Source of the DNA: DASRGL01 sp035651115
GTDB taxonomy: Bacteria; Armatimonadota; Chthonomonadetes; Chthonomonadales; Chthonomonadaceae
Assembly: GCA_035651115.1 (NCBI GenBank)
Contig: DASRGL010000018.1
Coordinates: 1-6,540 of the forward strand
Length of the DNA: 6,540 bases
Direction of reading: 5' to 3'
The notes beneath the pieces were generated by a model. That model did not search any database. It was not told the DNA's origin and saw only the letters and a program-made list of their open reading frames with translations. Below, in pieces: positions 1-6,540 of this stretch. The position numbers and the translations under genes were made by a program. Positions within the stretch are counted from its first letter, which is position 1; each line of letters begins with the position of its first letter.

Positions 1-53
1 CCAGGCAGCATGGCATGGAGGTCTGCCCGGACAGTCTCTGGATCAGGAGACCG

Positions 54-833
54 CTAATCCAGATCGTGTCCCGACAGACCATCGAGCGTCAGGTGGATGT
101 CCGGGCAGTCGTCGGTGGAAGGGCGGATGCGCCGTGCCTGAACGAAGCGGGCATGGCCGTCGGCCAGCACATAGATTCGCGCGCCCTGCCAGCGATCCGG
201 CCCCGGCGTGGTCGGGCTTTGGAGCGTACCCCAGTAGCCGATGCGTCCCGCCGCTTCGTACTGATGGCTGTTGTACCACTCCCCGATCAGCGCCTTCTGT
301 GCGGGCAGAGCGACGGCAGCTTCGGTCTGCGTGACGCATTCGCTGCCCGGCCCCGGACTGTTCAGGGCGACGCGCAGATTGCCCAGATGCATCGCGTTGA
401 TCTGCGCCGGGGTGTGATAGAAGCAGGCGGAGTAGCCGTAGGAGGTCGCATCGAAGCCCGTGCCGGAGAGCGTATCGGACGGGCAGAGCATGATGTTCGG
501 CCCGCCGCCCTGCGAATTGAAGTTCGCGCCCTGCTTCTGCCCGGCTCCCAGATAGGGCATGACCGGCCAGCGCCAGCGTTTGCCGACCCAGAGGTAGGGA
601 TCGCCGGTATTGGGGTAGCCCTCGTCGTAGTCCTGCGTATAGAGCCGAAACGCCAGCCCGATCTGCCGCTGGTTGGAGAGGCAGGCGGCTTTGCGGCCCT
701 GTTCGCGCGCCCTGGCAAACACCGGAAACAGGATGGCGGCGAGGATGACGATCACGGCGATGACGACGAGCAGTTCGATGAGCGTAAAGGCGGCGCAGGC
801 GGCTTCCCGACGGCGTGGATGACTTTGAGACAT
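54..833 (-). CDS. Prepilin-type N-terminal cleavage/methylation domain protein (pseudopilin-like)
   Basis: This is a 259-residue protein with a class III (type IV pilin) signal. A short basic leader MSQSHPRRREAACAA is followed by F16-TLIE20-LL and a hydrophobic helix to about residue 40. Glu20 is the usual mature Glu5. CLSNQRQIG (51-59) and QDYDEGYPN (67-75) then follow, as in the large prepilin-like families of Armatimonadota and Planctomycetota. A late ADGHARFV segment (about 224-231) resembles the C-terminal DGH motif of those families. The protein should be processed by prepilin peptidase and placed in the inner membrane or a type II secretion/pilus-like fibre; its exact role is unknown. 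The residue before the cleavage site is Ala15, not the usual Gly. I chose the second ATG of an ATGATG pair because AGGGGAG (838-844) then has usable spacing. An upstream ATG at 893 lies close to the predicted transcription start and is unlikely. No strong terminator follows within the window. Confidence 0.88.
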   Translation of the reverse strand: MSQSHPRRREAACAAFTLIELLVVIAVIVILAAILFPVFARAREQGRKAACLSNQRQIGLAFRLYTQDYDEGYPNTGDPYLWVGKRWRWPVMPYLGAGQKQGANFNSQGGGPNIMLCPSDTLSGTGFDATSYGYSACFYHTPAQINAMHLGNLRVALNSPGPGSECVTQTEAAVALPAQKALIGEWYNSHQYEAAGRIGYWGTLQSPTTPGPDRWQGARIYVLADGHARFVQARRIRPSTDDCPDIHLTLDGLSGHDLD

Positions 834-895
834 CATTCTCCCCTGTGAGATTTCCCGTTCGTAGTGCGTAAATCGAAAAGAGGCTTGCGGCATCT

Positions 896-924
896 AGTAT
901 AGCAGAGTTCGCAGGCGAACGCAA
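896..924 (-). promoter_or_regulatory. Sigma-70-type promoter of the prepilin gene
   Basis: On the minus strand a -35 box TTGCGT (919-924) is followed after 17 bp by a -10 box TATACT (896-901). The predicted start is near 889, giving a leader of about 55 nt with the AGGGGAG ribosome site at 838-844. The -35 box and most of the spacer lie inside the first 37-bp repeat. A perfect 14-bp palindrome (907-920, GTTCGC-AG-GCGAAC) covers most of the spacer and overlaps the edge of the -35 box, where a repressor could bind. The promoter call is from box match and spacing only. Confidence 0.6.
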
Positions 925-943
925 TATGCCCGGCGGTTGAAAC
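907..943 (+). repeat. 37-bp intergenic repeat, copy 1
   Basis: This 37-bp sequence recurs at 980-1016 with a single mismatch (A at 924, C at 997). It opens with the palindrome GTTCGC-AG-GCGAAC and ends in GGCGGTTGAAAC. The 36 bp between the copies is unique. The copies do not match beyond the 37 bp on either side. Copy 1 overlaps the minus-strand prepilin promoter, and the differing base is the first T of its -35 box, so copy 2 lacks that box. See copy 2 for why I call this a dispersed hairpin-type repeat and not a confirmed CRISPR. Confidence 0.75.
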
Positions 944-979
944 ACGTTTACCAGCCGCGTAAAGTCGTCAAGTTTGTAC

Positions 980-1016
980 GTTCGCAGGCGAACGCACTAT
1001 GCCCGGCGGTTGAAAC
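980..1016 (+). repeat. 37-bp intergenic repeat, copy 2, continuing into hairpins to about 1060
   Basis: This copy has the same 5' palindrome as copy 1 (980-993). Here the 3' end is part of a second perfect palindrome, GCGGTT-GA-AACCGC (1006-1019), which runs three bases past the repeat boundary. A third hairpin follows at 1036-1053. The whole 980-1060 unit therefore looks like a chain of three small hairpins, the style of a dispersed intergenic element. I recall similar chains ending in a CCCGC...GCGGG hairpin from other bacterial genomes, but that is memory and not a search. Copy 1 would then be a truncated or diverged copy. The 37/36 spacing and GTTGAAAC end also suit a one-spacer CRISPR remnant, but no cas gene is in the window. 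Confidence 0.7.
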
Positions 1017-1035
1017 CGCTGCTGGAAAAGCACGA

Positions 1036-1060
1036 AACCCGCCTGCGCGGGTTGGTTTTT
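1036..1060 (+). terminator. Rho-independent-type hairpin with T-run, upstream of the peptidase operon
   Basis: A perfect 7-bp stem, AACCCGC (1036-1042) with GCGGGTT (1047-1053), encloses the 4-nt loop CTGC. It is followed by GG and five Ts (1056-1060). The T-run makes it directional on the plus strand. No plus-strand gene lies upstream within the window, since the prepilin gene runs the other way. It would therefore end either a short non-coding transcript from the repeat region or a leader of the peptidase operon. It may equally be the last hairpin of the dispersed repeat, with termination as a side effect. Confidence 0.6.
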
Positions 1061-1095
1061 GAGTCGACGCAGGCCGACTTCGTGCTTATGCAGCC

Positions 1096-1109
1096 GCGAA
1101 TTTATTCGC
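1096..1109. promoter_or_regulatory. Perfect 14-bp palindrome before the first peptidase gene
   Basis: GCGAAT-TT-ATTCGC is a perfect 6-2-6 palindrome in an AT-rich pocket 25 bp before the start codon at 1135. The ribosome site GGAG (1124-1127, 7-nt spacing) follows it. It could be an operator or a small leader hairpin. I found no convincing -35/-10 pair for the peptidase operon between 1061 and 1134, so its promoter remains unassigned. Confidence 0.35.
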
Positions 1110-1134
1110 CGGGCGACCACAAAGGAGTTCCTGA

Positions 1135-2514
1135 ATGCTCGGATCGAGAATCGGCCTTCTCACGCTGCTGCTGATGGCGCTGGCTGTCGGCGCAGGCGCG
1201 CAGCAGACGCCTCGCTATCCCATCGAGACCTTCACGCTGCCCAACGGCCTGCGGGTCGTGCTGTCGCAGGATCGGAGCGCGCCCGTCATCGGCCTCGCGC
1301 TGACCTACGATGTCGGCTCCCGCAACGAAGTGAAGGGGCGCACCGGCTTCGCCCATCTCTTTGAACACATGATGTTCCAGGGATCGGCGCACGTCGGCAA
1401 AGGCGAACACCCGAAACTTATCGGCAGCAACGGCGGCCTCGTCAACGGCTTCACGCGCAGCGAAGCGACGACCTATATCGAGACCTTTCCCTCCGAAAAA
1501 CTGCCGCTCGTTCTCTGGCTGGAAGCCGACCGGATGCGCTCGCTGGCCGTGACCGCCGAGAACCTGAAGAACCAGCAGGAGGTCGTCAAGGAGGAGAAGC
1601 GGCTGCGCTACGACAACCAGCCCTACACGAACGCGCGCCAGGGCCATCTACAGAAGCTGGCCTATCAGAACTTCGCGAACCAGCACACCACCATCGGCCT
1701 GATGGAAGACCTGGACGCCGCCAGCCTCTCCGACGTGCAGGCGTTCTTCAAGACCTACTACGCGCCCAATAACGCCGTTCTGGTTCTGGTCGGCGATTTC
1801 GAGCCGCAGGTCGCGCGCAGGCTGATCACGCAGTCCTTCGGGGATATTCCGCGCCAGCCCACGCCGCCGCGCCCCGACCTGACGGAGCCGCAACAGACCG
1901 CCGAGAAGCGAGAATCCCTGACCGATCCGCTGGCGCGCGTCCCGGCGCTGGTGATGGCCTGGCACGGCCCTTCGCTCGGCGACCCGGACACCTACCCGCT
2001 CGACCTGCTTGCCGAGATCCTCTTCAGCCGGGAGAGTTCGCGGGCGTACCAGGCACTCGTGAAGGGCAGGCAGATGGCGCTCTCCATCCAGGGCGGACTG
2101 GATTCGCAGCGCGGGCCGAGCCTGTTCACCCTGTTTGCTGTCTATCGCCCCAACGTGTCTGCCGCCGAGATGGAGAAAGCGATCCTGGATCAGATCGAAG
2201 CGATCCAGCGGACGCCGCCGAGCGCGGAGGAGTTGCAGCGCGTCAAGACTCGCTTCCGCGCCGACCAGTATCGCGGCGGCTTCACGTCCGGCCTGGAGTC
2301 GATGCTCGGACGCGCCGTTCGGATCGCCGACGATACCGTGTTTCAGAACGATCCCAACCTGATCAACACGGAGATGGAACGCTATATGGCCGTGACGCCG
2401 GAGCAGATACAGGCGGTCGCGCGGAAGGTCTTCACGCCGGAGAATCGCACGGTGATCGAAGTCCGGCCCGGCGGCGCACAGGCCGCGCCCGGCAAAGGAG
2501 GACGCCCCGAATGA
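1135..2514 (+). CDS. M16 family zinc metallopeptidase, catalytic (zinc-binding) subunit, secreted
   Basis: This 459-residue protein belongs to the pitrilysin/processing-peptidase family (M16, clan ME). A Sec signal peptide spans about 1-22 (basic start, hydrophobic core, AGA cut site). The inverted zinc motif HLFEH is at 74-78: His74 and His78 bind zinc and Glu77 is the catalytic base. The third ligand Glu154 lies in EVVKEEKR, 76 residues after His78, as is usual. A second M16 lobe (about 180-450) includes the FFKTYYAPNNAVLVLVGDF stretch. The segment where M16 proteins carry the substrate-binding Arg and Tyr reads VKGRQMALSI (309-318), with Lys310 and Ser317 in those places, so this subunit appears to lack them. 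The start has GGAG at a 7-nt spacing. The stop overlaps the next gene's start (ATGA). It is expected to degrade peptides outside the cytoplasm together with its partner. Family call is certain; substrate unknown. Confidence 0.95.
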   Translation: MLGSRIGLLTLLLMALAVGAGAQQTPRYPIETFTLPNGLRVVLSQDRSAPVIGLALTYDVGSRNEVKGRTGFAHLFEHMMFQGSAHVGKGEHPKLIGSNGGLVNGFTRSEATTYIETFPSEKLPLVLWLEADRMRSLAVTAENLKNQQEVVKEEKRLRYDNQPYTNARQGHLQKLAYQNFANQHTTIGLMEDLDAASLSDVQAFFKTYYAPNNAVLVLVGDFEPQVARRLITQSFGDIPRQPTPPRPDLTEPQQTAEKRESLTDPLARVPALVMAWHGPSLGDPDTYPLDLLAEILFSRESSRAYQALVKGRQMALSIQGGLDSQRGPSLFTLFAVYRPNVSAAEMEKAILDQIEAIQRTPPSAEELQRVKTRFRADQYRGGFTSGLESMLGRAVRIADDTVFQNDPNLINTEMERYMAVTPEQIQAVARKVFTPENRTVIEVRPGGAQAAPGKGGRPE

Positions 2515-3938
2515 ACAGGCCCCCCATGAGGCGCGGGCTGGTTTTGCCGCTGCTCTACGGGCTTCTGGCCGTGTGCGCTCCGGCCTTCGCGCGGCAGGAG
2601 ACGGCCCCCGCCGCGCCGCCGCCCGACCTGCCCGCCCGCCCCTACAGCCTGCCCCGGCTGGAAACACGCACGCTGCCAAACGGCCTGAAAATCGTCGTGG
2701 CGGAAAGCCACCGGATTCCGATGGTGACGCTGCGCATGGCGGTCCAGGCCGGTTCCGTGCAGGAACCGCAGGAGCTTCCGGGCCTGGCCGCCGCCGTCGC
2801 CAGCCAGATGACGGCGGGAACGGCCCGATACACCAGCCTGCAACTGCGCGAGGCCGCCGAGAACCTGGGCGGCGCGGTGAGCGTCAGCGCGGGGGACGAT
2901 TTCGCCACCGTCTCGGCTTCGGCGCTCTCCGAGAAGGCCGGGGCGCTCCTCGCACTGCTTGCCGACGTGCTGCTGCATCCGACCTTCCCGGAGAGCGAAC
3001 TGAACATCTATAAGGGACTGACCCTGCAACAACTGGTCGTGCAGCGGCAGAACCCGGCGTTCCTGGCGAATGAGCAGATCGCCAAGAGGCTCTACGGCGC
3101 GCACGCCTACGGCGTCGTTGCGCCGACCCCGGCTGCCGTGAACGCGCTGACCCGCGACAAGCTGCTGGCCTTCTACAAGGCCCACTACACGCCGACGGGC
3201 GCGGTGCTTATCGTGGTAGGGGACATCCAGCCTGCGGCGGTGTTCCAGGCGGTGGAGAAGGCGCTGGGAGGCTGGAGCGGCAGCGGAGCCGCGCCGTCCG
3301 CGCCGCCCGCATTTCCCACGCCCGAAGCCCGGCATCTCTATCTCGTCAACCGGCCCGGCTCGGTGCAGTCGAACATCCTCCTGGGCAATCTCGCCCTCAA
3401 ACGGGATGACCCGGACTACTACGCTCTGGCGCTTGCCAACGCCATTCTCGGCGGCAGCGGGTTCAACTCCCGCCTGTTCGCCAACGTGCGGGAGAAGCAG
3501 GGGTTCGCCTATGATGCTCGGAGCGCGCTGGCCCCGCGCGCGCTGGCCGGGGACATCACGGCCAGCGCGCAGACACGCACGGACGTGACGGCCCCCGCGC
3601 TGACGGAGATGCTGAAGGAGGTGGAGCGGATTCGCACGGAGCCAGTCGGCGAGGCGGAACTTCAGGCGGTCAAGAACTTCGTCAATGGGACATTCGTGCT
3701 GAGCCTCGACCTGCAATCGGGCCTGGCGGATCGGCTGCTCACGCAGGAAGCCTATCACCTGCCTGCCGACTACCTGACGACCTTTCGCGACAAGATCAAC
3801 GCGGTCACGGTCGCCGATGTTCAGCGGGTCGCGCAGAAATATCTGCACCCGGACAAGGCCGCGATTGTCGTCGTGGGCGATGCCGCAAAACTGCGCGACA
3901 GTCTAAAGGCCATCTGCCCGCTGACGGAAGTGCAGTGA
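2511..3938 (+). CDS. M16 family peptidase-like protein, non-zinc partner subunit, secreted
   Basis: This 475-residue M16 homologue is translationally coupled to the gene before it (4-nt ATGA overlap; own AGGAGG-type site at 2496-2501). A signal peptide runs to about residue 27 (APAFA cut). Cys22 is preceded by Val, so a lipobox is unlikely. A Pro/Ala-rich linker follows (31-44). The N-terminal lobe starts at about 50 with ETRTLPNGLKIVVAES. Where the zinc motif should be, the sequence reads LAAAVASQM: HxxEH is replaced by A94-A-V-A97-S98, so it cannot bind zinc in the usual way. The C-terminal lobe keeps the Gly-rich GGSGFNSRLF (314-323) and the Arg327/Tyr334 pair in VREKQGFAYD, the substrate-binding pair of M16 enzymes. 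The two products should form one active heterodimer, as in known M16B pairs from other bacteria. Confidence 0.94.
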   Translation: MNRPPMRRGLVLPLLYGLLAVCAPAFARQETAPAAPPPDLPARPYSLPRLETRTLPNGLKIVVAESHRIPMVTLRMAVQAGSVQEPQELPGLAAAVASQMTAGTARYTSLQLREAAENLGGAVSVSAGDDFATVSASALSEKAGALLALLADVLLHPTFPESELNIYKGLTLQQLVVQRQNPAFLANEQIAKRLYGAHAYGVVAPTPAAVNALTRDKLLAFYKAHYTPTGAVLIVVGDIQPAAVFQAVEKALGGWSGSGAAPSAPPAFPTPEARHLYLVNRPGSVQSNILLGNLALKRDDPDYYALALANAILGGSGFNSRLFANVREKQGFAYDARSALAPRALAGDITASAQTRTDVTAPALTEMLKEVERIRTEPVGEAELQAVKNFVNGTFVLSLDLQSGLADRLLTQEAYHLPADYLTTFRDKINAVTVADVQRVAQKYLHPDKAAIVVVGDAAKLRDSLKAICPLTEVQ

Positions 3939-3957
3939 GGCAGGACGTGTCCGAGAT

Positions 3958-4055
3958 TGTCTGAACTGTGATTCGTCGGATTATGGGATAGACTATGATT
4001 TTGCTACGGCCTCATCATAGTCCATCCAGTAGTCCTATAAATCATGGTTCAGACA
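3958..4055. repeat. 98-nt imperfect inverted repeat between convergent operons (possible bidirectional terminator)
   Basis: Two 42-nt arms (3958-3999 and 4014-4055) are inverted copies with 33 of 42 positions matching, around a 14-nt loop. The outer ends are identical over nine bases (TGTCTGAAC) and the inner ends over nine (GACTATGAT). The stretch is visibly more AT-rich than its neighbours. It begins 20 nt after the second peptidase gene and ends 8 nt before the end of the HEPN-like ORF, so its RNA hairpin could end transcription from both sides. I see no target-site duplication and no transposase. I have a vague memory of similar TGTCTGAA/GGATT-rich inverted repeats scattered in other bacteria, which could not be checked here. 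Confidence 0.7.
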
Positions 4056-4063
4056 CCCGCGCT

Positions 4064-4432
4064 TCACGTCTCCCAGCTTTGCAGGCCGAGCAGTTTCTGA
4101 CCCCGTTCGGGCAACGCGGCGGTCATGCCGTGCAGCGGCTCCCAGTGGCGCGGATCGCCGGGGAAGGCGAAGCCCACGCGCGGCAGCCGTTCCCGCCAGG
4201 ATCGGATGCGTTCTGTGCGCAGGGCAGTGTCGTCTGCTCTGGCAGGATTGTTCCAACCATGCGCAAATCGAACGCATCTAGCGACCGGATGGCTGGTGAC
4301 GGCGGAATAGGCGGCGTAGTAGGCACGATTGATGCTACTGCGCAGGCGTCCGCGTCCGACCAGTTGTTTTGCCGCAGGCAGGAATTTTACTCCCACCTGC
4401 TGCGATAAGCCGGAAACAGCGCCCCGATCCAT
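4064..4432 (-). CDS. Small HEPN-like ORF after lepA, probably chimeric or decaying
   Basis: This is a 122-residue ORF starting 4 nt after the lepA stop, so probably cotranscribed. GGGGA at the end of lepA could serve as ribosome site. Residues about 15-72 (VKFLPAAKQLVGRGRLRSSINRAYYAAYSAV ... FAHGWNNPARAD, in segments) resemble small HEPN proteins, which typically carry an R-x-S-x-x-x-R-A-Y-Y-A-A helix and a GWNNP-like segment. HEPN proteins are mostly RNases or toxins, often paired with a nucleotidyltransferase; no partner gene is seen. After about residue 72 the likeness stops: residues 73-122 (WRERLPRVGFAFPGDPRHW and onward) are not recognised and do not look like the usual closing HEPN helix. 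I therefore suspect a frameshifted, truncated or fused relic. The catalytic R-x4-6-H motif is not evident in its usual place. Family likeness is from memory of the motif, so the call is moderate and function is unassigned. Confidence 0.45.
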   Translation of the reverse strand: MDRGAVSGLSQQVGVKFLPAAKQLVGRGRLRSSINRAYYAAYSAVTSHPVARCVRFAHGWNNPARADDTALRTERIRSWRERLPRVGFAFPGDPRHWEPLHGMTAALPERGQKLLGLQSWET

Positions 4433-4436
4433 AGAC

Positions 4437-6236
<1,800 letters not shown>

Positions 6237-6260
6237 CGTGTCGCGTTGCTCCCGGTCTCC

Positions 6261-6269
6261 ATTATAGCA
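6261..6269 (-). promoter_or_regulatory. Extended -10 promoter of lepA
   Basis: On the minus strand the sequence reads TGC-TATAAT: a perfect -10 box (6261-6266) preceded by the TGn of an extended -10 promoter. No good -35 box is found 16-18 bp upstream, which extended -10 promoters tolerate. The predicted start is near 6254, giving a very short leader (about 18 nt) that begins at the GGGAG ribosome site. Confidence 0.6.
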
Positions 6270-6308
6270 TATCAGGCGGTCGGGCGAGAGAATGGGGCCG
6301 CCCCTGCC

Positions 6309-6338
6309 TTGACACCGGTTCGCAACGCCGTCTATAAT
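6309..6338 (+). promoter_or_regulatory. Consensus sigma-70 promoter for the GH57 gene
   Basis: A perfect TTGACA (6309-6314) and a perfect TATAAT (6333-6338) are separated by 18 bp. The predicted start is near 6345, giving a leader of about 77 nt before the TTG start at 6422. It is divergent from the lepA promoter, with the two -10 boxes about 66 bp apart. Both boxes match the consensus exactly, which suggests strong basal expression. Confidence 0.8.
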
Positions 6339-6421
6339 AGGCCCGGCAATCTGCACAATGTCCGTATTGGAATGATCGTCTGACGCTCGCCATTCCTGTG
6401 GCCCGAAAGGAAGTCCGTCCG

Positions 6422-6540
6422 TTGACGCTCGTCACCTTTTTCTTCTTCGCCCATCAACCCGTCCGGCTGCGGCCCTATGAGCTACGCCGCCAGGGAGAAC
6501 CCCTCGCGCCCGAACAACTCGCCGACCACTACTTCGACGA
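6422..6540 (+). CDS. Glycoside hydrolase family 57-like protein, N-terminal fragment (runs off the window)
   Basis: Only the first 39 complete codons are present and the gene continues past the edge. The translation reads MTLVTFFFFAHQPVRLRPYE, then a hydrophilic stretch to HYFDD. A beta-strand ending in HQP, then an Arg-Leu-Arg-Tyr-like segment and YFDD, is the start typical of GH57 enzymes (alpha-amylase, 4-alpha-glucanotransferase or branching-type enzymes acting on alpha-glucans in the cytoplasm). HQP is the first conserved motif of that family. I chose TTG at 6422 because AAAGGAAG (6406-6413) lies at suitable spacing and the strand-plus-HQP start then falls where the family has it. An in-frame GTG at 6398 has no ribosome site, and there is no in-frame ATG nearby. 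The catalytic Glu and Asp lie beyond the window, so the specific activity cannot be given. Confidence 0.72.
   Translation, partial: MTLVTFFFFAHQPVRLRPYELRRQGEPLAPEQLADHYFD

Noticed and set aside
34..51. Hairpin just after the prepilin stop codon as a terminator
   Set aside because: The stem is only five pairs plus one wobble (GTCTC/GAGAC) with no T-run on the minus strand, too weak to call.
15..848. 277-residue plus-strand open frame opposite the prepilin gene
   Set aside because: The minus strand has a clear prepilin motif, ribosome site and promoter. The plus-strand translation has no family likeness.
907..1016. CRISPR array of two repeats and one spacer
   Set aside because: Only two copies are present, with no cas gene. 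In copy 2 a palindrome crosses the repeat boundary, which suggests a larger hairpin element. Kept as a repeat and as a finding, not as a CRISPR feature.
974..1174. 66-residue plus-strand open frame over the repeat and terminator
   Set aside because: It runs through the repeat, the terminator hairpin and the start of the peptidase gene with no ribosome site. The translation looks random.
2382..3848. 488-residue minus-strand open frame opposite the second peptidase gene
   Set aside because: It is the antisense shadow of a clear M16 gene and has no recognisable domain.
3995..4408. 137-residue plus-strand open frame
   Set aside because: It starts inside the inverted repeat, has no ribosome site and shows no recognisable motif. 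The opposite strand carries the HEPN-like sequence.
6237..6356. 40-codon N-terminal extension of lepA
   Set aside because: It would be translated from across the -10 box of the lepA promoter and the divergent promoter. LepA proteins begin at the MNQDHIRNF-like position.

Overview
The window comes from a GC-rich bacterium. The best taxonomic clue is the pseudopilin-like gene at the left end. Its N-terminus combines a FTLIELL prepilin helix, the ILFPVFARARE stretch and the CLSNQRQIG / QDYDEGYPN segment. I know that combination from the large prepilin-like families of Armatimonadota, with related forms in Planctomycetota and Verrucomicrobiota. Armatimonadota is therefore my best guess. It is an inference from one protein, since LepA and the M16 peptidases are too widespread to place the host.

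Layout, left to right. (1) A prepilin-type protein on the minus strand (54-833) has a good promoter at 896-924. (2) A 300-base intergenic stretch (834-1134) holds two near-identical 37-bp repeats 73 bp apart, several short perfect palindromes and a rho-independent-type hairpin with a T-run. (3) A two-gene plus-strand operon (1135-3938, ATGA overlap) encodes two secreted M16-family zinc metallopeptidase subunits. One carries the zinc site and the other carries the substrate-binding Arg/Tyr pair. (4) A 98-nt imperfect inverted repeat (3958-4055) lies between the convergent operons. (5) On the minus strand, lepA (elongation factor 4, 4437-6236) is followed 4 nt later by a small HEPN-like ORF (4064-4432) that looks chimeric or decayed. 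(6) A divergent promoter region (6237-6421) drives lepA to the left and, from a perfect TTGACA-N18-TATAAT promoter, a gene to the right. That gene begins with a GH57 glycoside-hydrolase HQP motif (6422 onward) and is cut by the window edge.

How the genes work together. The two M16 proteins almost certainly form one heterodimeric peptidase outside the cytoplasm. LepA is a cytoplasmic ribosome-associated GTPase, and its link to the HEPN-like ORF may be only positional. The prepilin, the peptidase pair, lepA and the GH57 gene look like separate transcription units. I see no convincing new multi-gene system. The points most worth following up are the non-coding structures: the repeat pair that supplies part of the prepilin promoter, the promoter-terminator pair that could make a short RNA, the long inverted repeat, and the odd HEPN-like ORF behind lepA.
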